From positions 1 through 7,783 of the forward strand of contig JACRIR010000188.1 in assembly GCA_016215705.1 (NCBI GenBank): 7,783 nt of DNA. The letters run 5' to 3'. The notes beneath the pieces are model-generated. The model made no database searches and was not told the origin of the DNA. It saw only the letters and a list, made by a program, of their open reading frames with translations. Shown piece after piece: positions 5,914 to 7,783 of the stretch (the stretch's first letter is position 1; the number at the start of each line of letters is the position of its first letter). The DNA is from Candidatus Poribacteria bacterium. GTDB lineage: Bacteria; Abyssobacteria; SURF-5. The translations under genes were made by a program, and so were the position numbers.

Positions 5914-6090
5914 TTGAGGAAGCGAAGAGAGAGTCGTGACATAGATTCGAGTTTAGAACGCGAGTAGTACAGTTGGCCCGCCGCAGGTGGGTTAGGTGGT
6001 CCTGCGCCCGTTTGCCGATTACGGGACAGTCTCCAGGGGGAATCATACGCGCGAGGATCATGAATAGAACTCATGCAACCATGCGCTAAA

Positions 6091-6576
6091 ATGCGGACAG
6101 TCACACATTCGCCCGAACAGACGATGGCGCTCGGTGAGACTTTCGGGCGACTGCTGGGCAGGGGAGACGTTGTCGCGCTCATTGGTGATCTCGGGGCCGG
6201 CAAAACTGTTTTTGCGCAGGGGCTGGCGAAAGGACTCGGAGTAAGTCCGGACGAATACGTATCCAGCCCTTCGTTCACTCTGGTGAACCAGTACAAGGGG
6301 AGGGTCCCGGTCTTTCATGTGGACACCTATAGGCTGGCGTCCGAAACTGAAATGGTGGCGCTGGGATATGAGGAGTATTTTGATCCGAACGGAGTCACTA
6401 TCATCGAGTGGGCGGATAAGGTTCGCAGCCTGCTTCCCGAAAGACACATCACTATCCGTTTCAAGCTTCTTGGCCCCGCGATACGCGAGATGGAAGTCGA
6501 ACTAGTGGGTTCATGGCCGACTCAACAGGCAAAAGAAATCGTTGAAGCCCTTGGTCCTTTTATGAATTCAAAATAA
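6091..6576 (+). CDS. tsaE: tRNA t6A threonylcarbamoyl synthesis ATPase TsaE
   Basis: TsaE (YjeE) is the P-loop ATPase that works with TsaB and TsaD to make N6-threonylcarbamoyladenosine at position 37 of ANN-decoding tRNAs. Seen: Walker A G32-D-L-G-A-G-K38-T39, the family block SPSFTLVNQY (59-68), H76-V-D78-T-Y-R-L and the E106-W107 motif in IIEWADKV. Length 161 is normal. I prefer the ATG at 6091 because homology to the family begins at MRTVTHSPEQ. An in-frame ATG at 6073 would add six residues, and neither start has a clear ribosome site. The usual partners tsaB and tsaD are not adjacent; the following gene is rpsU under its own promoter. The C-terminal 20 residues or so are less conserved. 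Identity firm, start uncertain. Confidence 0.92.
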   Translation: MRTVTHSPEQTMALGETFGRLLGRGDVVALIGDLGAGKTVFAQGLAKGLGVSPDEYVSSPSFTLVNQYKGRVPVFHVDTYRLASETEMVALGYEEYFDPNGVTIIEWADKVRSLLPERHITIRFKLLGPAIREMEVELVGSWPTQQAKEIVEALGPFMNSK

Positions 6577-6598
6577 AAACGTCCGGATTGGACTTTTT
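6576..6598 (+). terminator. Weak intrinsic terminator candidate after tsaE
   Basis: Right after the tsaE stop, AAAAC-GTCC-GGATT-GGAC-TTTTT can fold into a 4-bp GC-containing stem that A-T pairs extend past one bulge, followed by five T. The stem is short, and it overlaps the -35 box proposed for rpsU. It would separate tsaE from rpsU transcription if it works. Confidence 0.35.
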
Positions 6599-6617
6599 GA
6601 AGAATCTCTGGTACTAT
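6588..6617 (+). promoter_or_regulatory. Candidate rpsU promoter
   Basis: TTGGAC (6588-6593) and TACTAT (6612-6617) lie 18 bp apart, and TGG directly before the second box adds an extended -10. Transcription would begin near 6624 and give a leader of roughly 130 nt before rpsU. The strong terminator at 6987-7015 would then end a single-gene transcript. Match to sigma-70 consensus only. Confidence 0.55.
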
Positions 6618-6649
6618 TGAAGGACTGGAAAATAAGGAGATTTCCCCGC

Positions 6650-6703
6650 ATGGTCGCTGTGGTGGATCATGGGCGAGCATGTGAGAGGGACAATTCTCTT
6701 TAA
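6650..6703 (+). CDS. Possible 17-residue leader peptide upstream of rpsU
   Basis: ATG at 6650 opens an 18-codon frame (MVAVVDHGRACERDNSL, stop TAA) inside the putative rpsU leader. Its ribosome site AAGGAG (6634-6639) at 10 nt is better than that of rpsU itself. The peptide has no recognisable family. It could be a regulatory uORF, or the site could be part of an RNA structure; a chance frame of this length is quite possible. Confidence 0.3.
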   Translation: MVAVVDHGRACERDNSL

Positions 6704-6751
6704 TTTGAAGAATATTCAATATCCTACGAAAAAGGGGTGAACTAAAACCAC

Positions 6752-6904
6752 ATGGCAAAAGTAGAGGTAAATGGAGACCTGGAGAGAGCGCTGAAGAGAT
6801 TCAACAAGAAGGTTACTGACGAGAGAATATTGACCGAATACAAGAAGCGCGAGCATTTCATTAAGAAAAGCCAACGCAAGAAGCGGTCTATGAAGGCGCG
6901 TTGA
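6752..6904 (+). CDS. rpsU: Small ribosomal subunit protein bS21
   Basis: A 50-residue, very basic protein starting MAKVEVNGDLERALKRFNKK and ending RKKRSMKAR, with the expected E-R-I-L-T-E-Y and K-K-R-E-H-F blocks. This is ribosomal protein bS21, which sits on the small subunit near the 3' end of 16S rRNA and helps initiation. It is complete but shorter than the roughly 70-residue E. coli protein, as in many other phyla. The ribosome site is AGGGGTGA (6733-6740) with an 11-nt spacer, somewhat long. The gene has its own candidate promoter and a strong terminator, so it is probably monocistronic. Its leader holds a short open frame that may matter for control. Confidence 0.95.
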   Translation: MAKVEVNGDLERALKRFNKKVTDERILTEYKKREHFIKKSQRKKRSMKAR

Positions 6905-6986
6905 TTCCGGGCCGAACAACAGGAGAATGAAAGAAACAGGGTACGCGAACTTCGCAGTTCGGGAAACATTAGCGTAGTTCTTTTGA

Positions 6987-7015
6987 CCCCCGTCTCGCTG
7001 AGACGGGGGTTTTTT
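6987..7015 (+). terminator. Strong intrinsic terminator after rpsU
   Basis: CCCCCGTCTC (6987-6996) pairs perfectly with GAGACGGGGG (7000-7009) across a GCT loop and is followed by six T (7010-7015). This is a textbook rho-independent terminator. A weaker hairpin, CGAAC/GTTCG, precedes it at about 6946-6961. Together they close the rpsU transcript and insulate the downstream crotonase gene. Confidence 0.95.
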
Positions 7016-7051
7016 GTCGATTTCCAAGGCTCAACAAAGGAGAGTTTTGCG

Positions 7052-7783
7052 ATGAAGACGCTCACATTCGAGAAGGATGGCCATATCGGACTTATCACGT
7101 TGAATCGACCGAACCGCCTCAACGCGCTTTCATACACGTTGGTGAGGGATTTACACGAGATGTTCAACAAGCTTGATGAAGACCTCGAGACGCGCGTGGT
7201 GGTGCTGACGGGTGCGGGAAGAGGGTTTTGCGCGGGGGCAGACTTAAAGGGCGGCGATGCCGAAGGCGCGTGGGATGAACGTCTCGGGCCGATACAAATG
7301 CAGTATCGTCTCCAGCAGGGGTATGCCTCCCTTGTGGTCAGGATGCGGCAAATACCTCAGCCTATCATTGCCGCAGTCAATGGGCCTGCCGCCGGCGGCG
7401 GATTCTGCCTGGCGCTCGCTTCGGATGTGAGATACGCCTCGGAGTCCGCGCGCTTCAACTGCGCTTTCATCAAGCTGGGGCTCTCGGCGGGCGAAATGGG
7501 CTCGTCATATTTCCTTCCCAGAATAATCGGAGCCTCCAAAACTGCCGAACTCATGTACACCGGTCGCATTATCGACGCGAAGACGGCGCTCGAGATCGGC
7601 CTTGTTTCAAAAGTGGTTCCCGACGGAGAAGTCGTTCAAGCTGCGAAAGAGCTTGCCCGCGAGATGCTCACAAACGCTCCGCTTGCGCTCCGCATGACAA
7701 AGGAGGTCTTCAATTTCGGCCTCTGCGCGCCGAGCCTCGAGCACCAGATTCACATGGAGAACCGGACGCAGGTCGTCAACTTC
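7052..7783 (+). CDS. Crotonase-superfamily protein (enoyl-CoA hydratase/isomerase-like), 3' end outside window
   Basis: The first 244 residues of a crotonase-fold acyl-CoA enzyme, open to the window edge; the family is usually about 255-270 residues, so little is missing. Start ATG 7052 has AAAGGAG at 7036-7042, 9 nt away. Oxyanion-hole motifs are intact: G57-R-G-F-C-A-G-A-D64 and N110-G-P-A-A-G-G-G117. The two glutamates used by classical enoyl-CoA hydratase (rat E144 and E164) align with C119 and F139, so ordinary hydration is doubtful. An acidic residue, E148 in GLSAGEMGSSYFLPRIIG, falls where 4-chlorobenzoyl-CoA dehalogenase has its catalytic aspartate (D145). The substrate is unknown; isomerase, hydrolase or a one-acid hydratase are options. 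It lies after the rpsU terminator, so it needs its own promoter, which I could not identify. Confidence 0.88.
   Translation, partial: MKTLTFEKDGHIGLITLNRPNRLNALSYTLVRDLHEMFNKLDEDLETRVVVLTGAGRGFCAGADLKGGDAEGAWDERLGPIQMQYRLQQGYASLVVRMRQIPQPIIAAVNGPAAGGGFCLALASDVRYASESARFNCAFIKLGLSAGEMGSSYFLPRIIGASKTAELMYTGRIIDAKTALEIGLVSKVVPDGEVVQAAKELAREMLTNAPLALRMTKEVFNFGLCAPSLEHQIHMENRTQVVNF

Larger units (their letters stand above)
5658..6090. other. Gene-free, repeat-rich interval before tsaE
   Basis: No gene is seen in these 430 bases. They begin with two heptamer arrays, then two copies of a CTGATTT-type repeat separated by purine-rich sequence (about 5818-5845). A short CACGAAT/GCGAAAT patch (5851-5866) and a G/C-rich stretch (about 5970-6045) containing GGGACAGTCTCC follow. 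No convincing intrinsic terminator was found after the Nif3 stop. A nine-codon frame (6060-6089, ATG to TAA) ends just before the tsaE start, but its ribosome site is too close (GAGGA, 2 nt) to be persuasive. Confidence 0.65.

Noticed and set aside
5486-6061. 191-codon open frame on the minus strand
   Set aside because: It spans the Nif3 3' end and tandem repeats, and it has repeat-derived, serine-rich content with no domain.
6921-6977. 16-residue frame after rpsU (ATG 6927)
   Set aside because: Its AGGAG is only one base from the ATG, too close for initiation, and the region is better explained as the hairpin-containing 3' end of the rpsU transcript.

Overview
This window looks like chromosomal DNA from an uncultivated, probably Gram-negative bacterium. 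Three things suggest this: a lipoprotein-type periplasmic binding protein, a moderately GC-rich coding style with ATGA/GTGA stop-start couplings, and intergenic gaps packed with short palindromic and tandem repeats. The repeats recall Desulfobacterota and several candidate phyla, but no gene here fixes the phylum. No prophage, complete transposon, CRISPR array, rRNA or tRNA was seen.

Layout. Bases 2-530 (minus strand) carry the start of a HEPN-domain gene preceded by an MNT nucleotidyltransferase, a HEPN/MNT toxin-antitoxin-type pair with an 8-bp gene overlap and a plausible promoter at 593-621. Bases 531-1367 hold no convincing gene. They contain a G/C-run palindrome, a 20-bp perfect stem-loop, two families of direct repeat and a degenerate dRS3-like palindrome. 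Next comes a MetE-like/UROD-fold methyltransferase (1368-2417) that keeps the zinc-ligand pattern of methionine synthase but lacks the folate-binding N-terminal half. A second copy of the stem-loop family sits at 2477-2523. A tightly coupled operon follows: btuF-like lipoprotein (2606-3535), btuC-like permease (3532-4548) and a Nif3/DUF34 protein (4545-5657), each start overlapping the previous stop.

After a repeat-rich gap (5658-6090) come tsaE (tRNA t6A synthesis), rpsU (ribosomal protein bS21, only 50 codons) with its own promoter and a strong intrinsic terminator at 6987-7015, and a crotonase-superfamily gene that runs off the right edge.

How the genes fit together. The central genes can be read as a corrinoid theme: a methyltransferase of a type that can take methyl groups from corrinoids rather than folate, beside a cobalamin-type importer that lacks its ATPase gene, translationally coupled to a metal-binding Nif3 protein. 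This link is inference. The most useful leads are the MetE-core enzyme, the btuF-btuC-Nif3 coupling, the crotonase that lacks both classical catalytic glutamates, a possible 17-residue leader peptide ahead of rpsU, and the dispersed stem-loop and heptamer repeats. I did not find a clearly new multi-gene system.
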